Shown here piece by piece: positions 1 through 4,973 of a stretch of DNA of 7,541 nt. Position 1 is the first letter of the stretch, and the number at the start of each line of letters is the position of its first letter. This stretch comes from Sedimentisphaerales bacterium (GTDB lineage: Bacteria > Planctomycetota > Phycisphaerae > Sedimentisphaerales > Anaerobacaceae), in assembly GCA_016933985.1 (NCBI GenBank), contig JAFGTU010000176.1, positions 1 to 7,541 on the forward strand, given 5' to 3'. The position numbers and the translations under genes were made by a program. The notes under the pieces are model-generated. The model ran no database searches and was not told the origin of the DNA. It was given only the letters and a program-made list of their open reading frames with translations.

Positions 1-14
1 ACAAAACCAGTTCA

Positions 15-26
15 CCCTAATTAGGG
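15..26. repeat. 12-bp perfect palindrome upstream of hyp operon
   Basis: CCCTAATTAGGG reads identically on both strands. It lies about 90 bp upstream of the -35 element of the hyp promoter, so it could be a binding site for a dimeric regulator or belong to the end of an upstream unit outside the window. Nothing else in positions 1-110 looks like a gene. A function is not shown by the sequence. Confidence 0.35.
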
Positions 27-116
27 ACTCATAAAGCCAGTGTACAAAAGCACTTAGAAAGCGCCAGAAAAAAATTCCACACCCCATTCGAAACTCGATG
101 GATACGACCTGCAAGG

Positions 117-145
117 TTGACCCCCAGCCTATCGAGCAATATAAT
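117..145 (+). promoter_or_regulatory. Sigma70-type promoter of the hyp operon
   Basis: A -35 hexamer TTGACC (117-122) and a perfect -10 TATAAT (140-145) are separated by exactly 17 bp. This is the best-matching promoter in the window. Transcription would start near 152-153, giving a 5' leader of about 70 nt before hypC. No clear second promoter is seen between hypC and hypB, so this probably drives all five genes. Confidence 0.75.
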
Positions 146-223
146 TGGCGCGAGCATTGGTGCTGTATGATATTAGCTTGACCGCACCTAATACGATAAA
201 CAACGAGAAATGAGCGACGGATT

Positions 224-466
224 ATGTGTTTGGCAGTGCCCGCAAGGATAATTGAACTGGATAAAGACGTTGCGGTGGTTGATGCGATGGGCAACCGCTT
301 CAGGGCCAAGACTACGCTCGTGCCGGAAGCTAAGATAGGCAGTCTGGTCCTCATTCACGCGGGCTTCGCCATATCGCTCGTCGATGAAGAAGAAGCAAGG
401 AAGACTTGGGAGATCATTGAGCAGATCAATGACCTCCGGGATGAATCCAACGATACTTCGCAGTAG
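224..466 (+). CDS. hypC: HypC, hydrogenase maturation chaperone
   Basis: This is a HypC/HypG/HupF-family chaperone of 80 residues, a usual length for the family. The N-terminus MCLAVP is the family signature. Cys2, exposed after Met1 removal, is the residue that contacts the iron and HypD, and His45 in the HAGFA motif is the second conserved residue of the iron-carrying site. HypC binds HypD while the Fe(CN)2CO unit is assembled, then accompanies the iron to the hydrogenase large-subunit precursor. The MCLAVP signature fixes the start at 224. The upstream Shine-Dalgarno is weak (GACGG only). It is the first gene of the operon, about 70 nt after the predicted transcription start and 12 nt before hypD. 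The C-terminal tail after residue 54 is acidic and likely helical. Identification is firm. Confidence 0.96.
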   Translation: MCLAVPARIIELDKDVAVVDAMGNRFRAKTTLVPEAKIGSLVLIHAGFAISLVDEEEARKTWEIIEQINDLRDESNDTSQ

Positions 467-478
467 AACCAGGCCGAT

Positions 479-1561
479 ATGCGAGAGAAGATACTCGAAG
501 CACAAAGATTTATGAACGCCGCCTGCAAGAAGCTGGGCCGGCGGATCAACGTTATGGAGGTCTGCGGCACGCATACGGTGGCCATTTTCCGTAGCGGCAT
601 AAAATCCGTTTTGCCTGAGAGAGTCAAGCTTCTATCCGGGCCCGGCTGCCCGGTCTGCGTCACCGACCAGGGCTACATCGATGCGGTCCTGCAATTGGCC
701 GACCGCGATGACTGCATGATAGCAACCTACGGCGATATGATTCGCGTCCCCGGCAAGGGCGGCTCACTCGAAACCAGGCAATCGAAAGCCGCAGTTAAAG
801 TGGTCCTCAGCAGTGAGGACGCCCTGCAGTTGGCCAGAGACAACCCGGACAAGAAGATCATTTTTGTGGCCGTAGGTTTTGAAACAACCACGCCGGCGAC
901 CGCCGTAGCGGTGAAGGAGGCAGCCGGGCAAGGGATTGATAATTTCTACATTCTCAGCGGCCATAAGCTCGTTGTTCCCGCAATGCGGGCGCTGCTCTCC
1001 GCGAAGAACAACAATATCGACGCATTTCTCTGCCCCGGCCACGTTAGCGTGATAACCGGGTATGGCGTATTCCGTGAGATAGTGGAAGACTTCAATCGTC
1101 CGTGTGTGGTGGCCGGGTTTGAGGCGGTCCAGATTATTGAAGGCCTTGCCGAGATATGCAGTCAACTGGCCGCCGGCAAGCTGGAACTGAAATCCATGTA
1201 CCCGGCCGTGGTGACCGAGCAGGGCAACACCGCAGCACAGGAAATCGTCGCCGAGTGCTTCGAGCCTGCGGATGGGTACTGGCGCGGACTCGGAAAAATC
1301 GAAAAAAGCACGCTCAGACTAAAAGAGAAATACGGCAAATTCGATGCTCTCAGGCAATTCAGTATCACCGAAACGCCGGTCAAGGAAGCAACAGGCTGTC
1401 GGTGCGGCGAAGTCCTGTGCGGCCTGATAGATCCGCCTCAATGCGGACTATTTGCGACGAGCTGCACGCCTGATGACCCGGTAGGTGCCTGCATGGTGAG
1501 CACCGAGGGGGCGTGCGCCGCTTGGTTCAAATACGCCCGTAAGGAGAAGCGCGAGCGATGA
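479..1561 (+). CDS. hypD: HypD, Fe(CN)2CO assembly scaffold with [4Fe-4S] cluster
   Basis: HypD is the iron-sulfur protein on which, with HypC, the Fe(CN)2CO group is built in the cytoplasm. At 360 residues it is close to the usual length of about 370. Visible signatures are CGTHT (29-33) and GPGCPVC (54-60), giving the active cysteines Cys29, Cys57 and Cys60; GFETTTP (133-139); SGHKLVVPAM (160-169); and CPGHVSVITG (185-194). The C-terminal part is cysteine-rich (Cys307, 309, 314, 322, 329, 338, 346) and includes the PPQC, SCTPDDPVGACMVS and EGAC motifs, where the family's [4Fe-4S] ligands lie. It starts 12 nt after hypC with only a weak AGG ribosome site. Its last four bases (ATGA) overlap the hypE start, which suggests translational coupling. 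No defect is seen. Confidence 0.97.
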   Translation: MREKILEAQRFMNAACKKLGRRINVMEVCGTHTVAIFRSGIKSVLPERVKLLSGPGCPVCVTDQGYIDAVLQLADRDDCMIATYGDMIRVPGKGGSLETRQSKAAVKVVLSSEDALQLARDNPDKKIIFVAVGFETTTPATAVAVKEAAGQGIDNFYILSGHKLVVPAMRALLSAKNNNIDAFLCPGHVSVITGYGVFREIVEDFNRPCVVAGFEAVQIIEGLAEICSQLAAGKLELKSMYPAVVTEQGNTAAQEIVAECFEPADGYWRGLGKIEKSTLRLKEKYGKFDALRQFSITETPVKEATGCRCGEVLCGLIDPPQCGLFATSCTPDDPVGACMVSTEGACAAWFKYARKEKRER

Positions 1562-2580
1562 GCCCCAGGAAGCACGATAGAATCCTGCTCGCACACGGAG
1601 GCGGGGGGCGATTAAGCGATGAGCTGATCCGCCATCATATCCTCCCGAAGTTAAAGAACGATGCGCTCGCGGAACTCGCCGATTCGGCCAAGCTTAACCT
1701 AAGCTCCAATCAGATATGCCTCACTACGGACAGTTATGTCGTGAAGCCGTTGTTCTTCAACGGCGGAGACATCGGCAAGCTCGCCGTTTGCGGGACCGTG
1801 AACGACTTGGCCGTCGCCGGGGCCAGACCCGTCGCCCTGACGTTGTCGCTGATAATTGAAGAAGGACTCGAGTTTGAACTGCTGGAGCGGATTCTGGCCA
1901 GTGTCGCCCGGACAGCGAAGGAAAGCAGCGTCGAAATCGTTACCGGCGACACCAAGACGGTCGAAGCCGGGGCCGCGGACAAGATATTTATAAACACGGC
2001 GGGAATCGGCGTTAGACTGCCAGGCGTGAACCTGGGCTATAAGAAAATTGTCGCCGGCGACAAAATAATCGTTAGCGGCACATTGGCAGACCACGGGCTG
2101 GCCATCATCTCGCAGCGAAAAGGCATTGAATTCGAGTCGCAATTGCAGAGCGACTGTGCGCCTCTGGCAGGGCTAACCTGTGAACTGCTCGAGAAGACAA
2201 CCGGCATAAAATTCATGCGCGACCCCACACGCGGAGGATTGGCTGCGACACTCAACGAAATCGCACGAGGCGCCGAGCTGAGCATCGAAATCAACGAGAC
2301 GGAAATACCGGTCAATCCGACCGCTCAAGCGGCGGCGGATATTCTCGGTTTCGACGTTCTGGCAATCGCAAATGAGGGCAAGGTCGTTGTGGTCGCCTCG
2401 GCCGAATCAGCGGATGATTGCCTGAACATCTGCAGAAAACATCCGCTGGGAGCACGTGCACGCATAATAGGGCATGTCGTCACGTCGCGCGATGTGCCCA
2501 CCGTAGAACTAATTACCAGGATCGGCGGAAGAAGGATCGTGCAAATGCCGTATGGGCGAGAGCTGCCGAGGATATGCTGA
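1558..2580 (+). CDS. hypE: HypE, carbamoyl-to-thiocyanate dehydratase
   Basis: HypE belongs to the PurM/AIR-synthase-like ATPases. It receives a carbamoyl group from HypF on its C-terminal cysteine, dehydrates it using ATP to a thiocyanate, and passes cyanide to iron on HypC-HypD. The 340-residue protein ends in PRIC, so the reactive C-terminal Cys340 is present and the gene is complete at its 3' end. Other marks are HGGGG (13-17), TTDSYVVKP (56-64), the AIRS-type GTVNDLAVAGARP (79-91), TGDTK (129-133) and MRDPTRGGLA (219-228). The N-terminal AIRS domain spans roughly residues 35-150 and the C-terminal domain 160-320. The start overlaps the hypD stop (ATGA). An AAGGAG sits 11 nt upstream inside hypD, a slightly long spacing. 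The stop TGA overlaps the hypA ATG by one base. Confidence 0.97.
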   Translation: MSPRKHDRILLAHGGGGRLSDELIRHHILPKLKNDALAELADSAKLNLSSNQICLTTDSYVVKPLFFNGGDIGKLAVCGTVNDLAVAGARPVALTLSLIIEEGLEFELLERILASVARTAKESSVEIVTGDTKTVEAGAADKIFINTAGIGVRLPGVNLGYKKIVAGDKIIVSGTLADHGLAIISQRKGIEFESQLQSDCAPLAGLTCELLEKTTGIKFMRDPTRGGLAATLNEIARGAELSIEINETEIPVNPTAQAAADILGFDVLAIANEGKVVVVASAESADDCLNICRKHPLGARARIIGHVVTSRDVPTVELITRIGGRRIVQMPYGRELPRIC

Positions 2581-2924
2581 TGCACGAGACGATGGTGGCG
2601 GAAAGTCTGGTCGCGGCAATATCAGCCGAAGCCGTAAAACACAATGCAAAGCCGGTTGCCGCCAGGATAAGCTGCGGTGGGCTCTCGGCTGTAAACGACG
2701 AAATCCTGTGCTTCGCCTTCGAGGCCATCGCCAGGGATACGCCGTGCGAAGGCATGAAACTTCAAATAGAGCATAAGCCTTTGAGGGCCAAGTGCAGAAA
2801 CTGTAGCCGGGACTTCGACGTCGATCTGTCGATGCCGAAATGCTCGGAATGTAACAGCGAGAGCTTCAAGTTGCTGGCCGACGCACCGTTGCTATTGGAA
2901 GAAATAGAACTTCAGACGGATTGA
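2580..2924 (+). CDS. hypA: HypA, nickel-insertion protein with zinc site
   Basis: HypA delivers nickel, together with HypB, to the hydrogenase large subunit. The frame is open upstream to an ATG at 2418, but the true start is 2580. Only this ATG gives the family N-terminus MHE, whose His2 is the nickel ligand. It has GAGG 8 nt upstream, overlaps the hypE stop as TGATG, and gives the normal length of 114 residues. The structural zinc site is two CxxC pairs, Cys72-Cys75 and Cys88-Cys91 (CRNC and CSEC). The SCGGLSAVN segment (31-39) resembles the conserved strand region of HypA. Placing hypA after hypE, with hypB following by 4 nt, is an uncommon order. A HybF-like paralogue cannot be formally excluded, but as the only copy seen hypA is the natural name. 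Confidence 0.95.
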   Translation: MHETMVAESLVAAISAEAVKHNAKPVAARISCGGLSAVNDEILCFAFEAIARDTPCEGMKLQIEHKPLRAKCRNCSRDFDVDLSMPKCSECNSESFKLLADAPLLLEEIELQTD

Positions 2925-2928
2925 CACT

Positions 2929-3588
2929 ATGAAGAAAGTTGACGTTGTAAAGAAAATCCTGTACGCGAATGAGAAATACGCATTAGAAAACGTCTTGTTC
3001 TTCGCCGAACACAAGAAACTGTGCCTCAATATGATCTCCTCTCCCGGTTCGGGCAAAACCACTATCTTAGCCAGAACCATAAGCGATTTGAAAGAAAGGA
3101 TAAAGATCGGCGTGATCGAAGGCGATATCCAGACCGATATAGACGCCGAGCGAATCAGCCGGACCAAAGCCCCCGTTGTCCAGATAAACACGGACGGCGC
3201 CTGCCACCTCTCGGCCGCTCAGGTAAGCGCCGCGATAAGAGAATTGCCCGTCAAAGAACTGGACCTGGTCGTCATCGAGAATGTCGGCAACTTGGTCTGC
3301 CCTTCGGATTTCGATCTCGGCGAAAACGCCAAGATTGTTGTGCTCTCGGTTGCAGAGGGCGACGACAAGCCGATCAAGTACCCCGGCATATTTGCAAAAT
3401 CCAAGGCCATGCTGATCAACAAGATTGATCTGCTCGAAGGCGGCTTGGTGGATTTCGATATCGAGCGAGCAAAGACCGACGCTCGCAGGCTCAATAAAGA
3501 CATGGAGATATTCACAGTATCCGCCAAAACCGGCGAAGGTATGAATGATTGGTATGCCTGGCTGACGGAATCCTTCAAGAACGTCTGA
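2929..3588 (+). CDS. hypB: HypB, nickel-insertion GTPase
   Basis: HypB is a SIMIBI-class GTPase that works with HypA to load nickel into the hydrogenase large subunit. At 219 residues it shows the P-loop SSPGSGKTT (37-45), EGDIQTDIDAERI (64-76), the metal-site motif with Cys92-His93 (GACHLS), ENVGNLVCP with Cys124 (117-125), NKID for guanine recognition (164-167) and SAKTGEG (199-205). Cys92, His93 and Cys124 match the metal-binding residues of the G-domain. The N-terminus is short and has neither a His-rich nickel-storage tract nor the CxxCGC-type high-affinity site found in some HypBs, so only the G-domain metal site is evident. It starts 4 nt after hypA without a clear Shine-Dalgarno, consistent with re-initiation. 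It is the last gene of the operon and converges on nadD. Confidence 0.96.
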   Translation: MKKVDVVKKILYANEKYALENVLFFAEHKKLCLNMISSPGSGKTTILARTISDLKERIKIGVIEGDIQTDIDAERISRTKAPVVQINTDGACHLSAAQVSAAIRELPVKELDLVVIENVGNLVCPSDFDLGENAKIVVLSVAEGDDKPIKYPGIFAKSKAMLINKIDLLEGGLVDFDIERAKTDARRLNKDMEIFTVSAKTGEGMNDWYAWLTESFKNV

Positions 3589-3620
3589 ACGCTCTCCCCG
3601 CCGACCCTATTTCCACTCGG

Positions 3621-4253
3621 TCACAGTTGGCTCTTCGTGCCATATAAGCCGTGCCGGCGGATGTACTCTGCTACGGCCGGGTGCAGCATATCAGCCACGT
3701 CCTGCCCGGCGGCCAGCCTCCTGCGTATTTCCGTGCTGCTGATATCCACCAAAGGCGTCTGGATAACGGTTCGCTGAAGTTTTTCGACCCTGGTTCGCCC
3801 CCAGATACGTTCAAACCTGCTGTAATCGGGCGGTTCACACCCGGCCCTGTACATTGTGCACAGATTGCAGGCGTCGATCAGTTCTTCAACGGCGTGCCAA
3901 TGCTGTAAGTCATCGACGCCGTCTGCGCCGAGAAGCCAATAGAACGCAACATCGCTTGTGTAGTCGTGCTGAAACTTTCTTACCGTCGCAAGCGTGTAGC
4001 TCGGCGCCGGCTGGTTCAATTCGAAATCGCTCGCCTCAAAATTCTCGTTTCCCGCAACTGCAAGAGTTATCATCGCAAGGCGATGTTCATCCGCTCCCTT
4101 AGGCAGAAAGCCTTTCAGTGGAGAACGCTTGGCCGGAATGAAGATGACTTTTCCCGCGCCGAGCTGCTCGGCCGCGTCCGCAGCAACGACAGTATGGCCG
4201 ATATGAATCGGATCAAACGTGCCGCCGAACAACGCTATTTTTTGCCTTGCCAT
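3621..4253 (-). CDS. nadD: NadD, nicotinate-nucleotide adenylyltransferase
   Basis: NadD converts nicotinate mononucleotide and ATP to nicotinate adenine dinucleotide and pyrophosphate (EC 2.7.7.18), the shared late step of NAD synthesis. The 210-residue protein is a normal length. It carries the nucleotidyltransferase signature GGTFDPIHIGH (10-20, with the HxGH motif at 17-20), FIPAKRSPLK (37-46), PSYT (83-86), LLGAD (106-110) and the C-terminal SSTEIRRR (172-179), which is the family's (I/S)SSTxIR motif. The start ATG (4253-4251) is preceded only by a weak AGG. The gene faces the hyp operon, with 32 bp between the two stop codons. It has no functional link to hydrogenase maturation, so its place here is probably incidental. 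Confidence 0.96.
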   Translation of the reverse strand: MARQKIALFGGTFDPIHIGHTVVAADAAEQLGAGKVIFIPAKRSPLKGFLPKGADEHRLAMITLAVAGNENFEASDFELNQPAPSYTLATVRKFQHDYTSDVAFYWLLGADGVDDLQHWHAVEELIDACNLCTMYRAGCEPPDYSRFERIWGRTRVEKLQRTVIQTPLVDISSTEIRRRLAAGQDVADMLHPAVAEYIRRHGLYGTKSQL

Positions 4254-4306
4254 AAGAACCTAACAGGAAAATTGTGCGTTTTTGTAAAATTTTTTTCTTA
4301 ACCCAA

Positions 4307-4329
4307 ATCACCGCATTCAAAGCGGTGAT
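4307..4329. repeat. 8-bp perfect stem-loop upstream of nadD
   Basis: ATCACCGC (4307-4314) and GCGGTGAT (4322-4329) are exact inverted repeats around a 7-nt loop, about 55 bp upstream of the nadD start. Neither strand has a T-run directly after the stem, so a terminator is unlikely. It may be an operator or a leader hairpin of nadD. Confidence 0.4.
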
Positions 4330-4363
4330 AATAGCCACGAATGCCACGAGCGATTGAATTGTA

Positions 4364-4423
4364 GTGACATACATGTCGTGCTTGCCTCATGTCACCCCAA
4401 CTATGAAGCCGACCGAGTGACAT
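4364..4423. repeat. Three copies of GTGACAT in alternating orientation
   Basis: GTGACAT occurs at 4364-4370 and 4417-4423, and its exact complement ATGTCAC at 4389-4395. The middle copy can pair with either flanking copy, with 18-nt and 21-nt loops, so the two stems are mutually exclusive. A further short palindrome GACAT-AC-ATGTC overlaps the first copy (4366-4377). It could be a cluster of regulator half-sites or a structured leader. There is no proof of function. Confidence 0.35.
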
Positions 4424-4628
4424 CTCCGGAAACGTCCTTTTGAATCCAAAAACAGCGATTAAACGCACAAGCCGGACTATACTGCATTGTGCGGGCACTA
4501 TGGACACAATGAAGTTTTGTCACTGCATCCGATACTTAACCGACAAGAAAAACAAATCACAGCATACTCTCAAGAAACATAATATACAACGTCAGCGCTT
4601 TTGTAAAACAACTGCAGCAGAAAATTTT

Positions 4629-4677
4629 GTCAAGTATTGCTAAAGCACTTGACGATAAAAATTATGTAAAAAATTAT
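4629..4677 (+). promoter_or_regulatory. Possible promoter with operator-like inverted repeat over its -35
   Basis: TTGACG (4649-4654) followed 17 bp later by AATTAT (4672-4677) resembles a weak sigma70 promoter. The -35 lies within an exact 7-bp inverted repeat, GTCAAGT (4629-4635) and ACTTGAC (4647-4653). A protein bound to this repeat would cover the -35. It would transcribe the Lys-rich mini-gene with a leader of about 115 nt. AT-richness makes chance matches common here. Confidence 0.3.
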
Positions 4678-4759
4678 TGGTTTTTTTGTTTGGGTTCTTT
4701 GATATAGATTATAAATAACAGTATGTGTTGAGTTGAAGTGTCAACATCAGCAAGAAACA

Positions 4760-4765
4760 TATAAT
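4760..4765 (+). promoter_or_regulatory. -10 element TATAAT upstream of Lys-rich mini-gene
   Basis: A perfect TATAAT lies 33 bp before the mini-gene ATG, which would place the transcript start near 4772 with a leader of about 27 nt. No good -35 sits at 16-18 bp; the nearest TTGAAG (4733-4738) is 21 bp away. A 6-bp inverted repeat TGTTGA/TCAACA (4726-4731 and 4741-4746) covers the place where a -35 should be, so the promoter might be activator-dependent or repressed. Confidence 0.4.
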
Positions 4766-4783
4766 GAGATTTGTTTAGCCAAA

Positions 4784-4791
4784 AGGAGGTG
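4784..4791 (+). promoter_or_regulatory. Perfect Shine-Dalgarno of the Lys-rich mini-gene
   Basis: AGGAGGTG is fully complementary to the 3' end of 16S rRNA and sits 7 nt before the ATG at 4799. It is the strongest ribosome binding site in the window, far better than those of the hyp genes. It is the main reason to believe the 24-codon frame is translated. Confidence 0.8.
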
Positions 4792-4798
4792 AAAACCT

Positions 4799-4873
4799 AT
4801 GGCGAAAAAGAAAGCAAAGAAGAAAGCCGCAAAGAAAACCGCTAAGAAAAAACCAGCTAAGAAGAAAAAATAG
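4799..4873 (+). CDS. 24-residue lysine/alanine-rich peptide, histone-H1-tail-like
   Basis: This very short frame encodes 24 residues: 15 Lys, 6 Ala, one Thr, one Pro and the initiator Met, in a KKxAKK-like pattern (MAKKKAKKK at the start, KKKPAKKKK at the end). It has a net charge near +15, no acidic residues, and no hydrophobic segment or signal peptide. Evidence for translation is the perfect Shine-Dalgarno at ideal spacing, the mixed use of AAA (8) and AAG (7) lysine codons rather than a simple A-tract, and its own promoter-like and terminator sequences. The composition resembles the C-terminal tails of histone H1 and of bacterial H1-like DNA-binding proteins, so nucleic-acid binding is a plausible but unproven role. 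Alternatives are a regulatory leader peptide, or a small RNA carrying a short frame. It is unrelated in sequence to the Hyp proteins beside it. Confidence 0.7.
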   Translation: MAKKKAKKKAAKKTAKKKPAKKKK

Positions 4874-4926
4874 CGTAACAGTCAGTTCGGCCGCATCTGA
4901 GAAATTCAGATCGCGGCAGGTTACGC
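4873..4926 (+). ncRNA. Two-part stem-loop starting at the mini-gene stop codon
   Basis: An outer 7-bp stem GCGTAAC/GTTACGC (4873-4879 and 4920-4926) encloses an inner 11-bp stem. The inner stem is GCCGC-ATCTGA (4890-4900) against TCAGAT-C-GCGGC (4906-4917), with one bulged C at 4912 and a GAAAT loop. The two stems are separated by an asymmetric internal loop of 10 nt against 2 nt. The outer stem uses the last base of the TAG stop. Neither stem has a T-run, so this is not the terminator, which follows 3 nt later. It is either a structured 3' UTR or the body of a roughly 200-nt small RNA. It matches no RNA family that I recognise. Confidence 0.5.
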
Positions 4927-4929
4927 GAG

Positions 4930-4973
4930 AAACGAAAGGCTTTGTCTCAACGACAAAGCCTTTCGTTTTATTT
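4930..4973 (+). terminator. Strong intrinsic terminator, shared with convergent hypF
   Basis: A 17-bp uninterrupted stem (4930-4946 with 4952-4968) encloses a 5-nt loop TCAAC and runs into TTTTATTT on the + strand. This is a textbook rho-independent terminator for the Lys-rich mini-gene. On the - strand the same hairpin begins 4 nt after the hypF stop and is followed by TTTCGTTTCTC, a poorer U-tract, so it probably ends hypF transcription too and separates the two convergent units. Confidence 0.88.

Larger units (their letters stand above)
4254..4798. other. 545-bp intergenic region with inverted repeats, no convincing gene
   Basis: This lies between the divergent starts of nadD (-) and the Lys-rich mini-gene (+). 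The part near nadD (4254-4300) is A/T-tract rich. The middle (4307-4493) is more mixed and contains several short inverted repeats, including a 7-bp pair CGCACAA/TTGTGCG (4464-4470 and 4487-4493). The right part (4510-4798) is strongly AT-rich and holds candidate promoter elements. Open frames here (4440-4643 + and 4298-4507 -) have no ribosome site and no recognisable motif, and I do not accept them as genes. No tRNA, rRNA or IS end is seen. Confidence 0.7.

Noticed and set aside
146..160. Sigma54-type promoter TGGCGCG-AGCA-TTGG before hypC
   Set aside because: The invariant GC of the -12 element reads GG here. The excellent sigma70 match directly beside it explains transcription better.
2418..2579. 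Longer hypA frame starting at ATG 2418 (168 residues)
   Set aside because: The extra 54 residues overlap hypE and are not HypA-like. Only the ATG at 2580 gives the MHE N-terminus with the nickel-binding His2 and has a ribosome site at good distance.
764..2585. Several minus-strand open frames of 70-150 codons across hypD and hypE, and similar plus-strand frames across hypF and nadD
   Set aside because: All lie inside genes with complete family motifs on the other strand or frame; none shows a motif or ribosome site of its own.
4307..4329. Stem-loop as a terminator
   Set aside because: No T-run follows the stem on either strand, and no gene ends just before it.
4298..4507. 69-codon frame on the - strand upstream of nadD
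   Set aside because: No ribosome site and no family resemblance. It is made largely of the inverted-repeat region, and a decayed gene fragment could not be supported.
4440..4643. 67-codon frame on the + strand
   Set aside because: There is no ribosome site, the composition is AT-driven, no recognisable motif is present, and it crosses several inverted repeats.
4733..4765. TTGAAG paired with TATAAT as a promoter
   Set aside because: The 21-bp spacing is too long for sigma70; only the -10 was kept.
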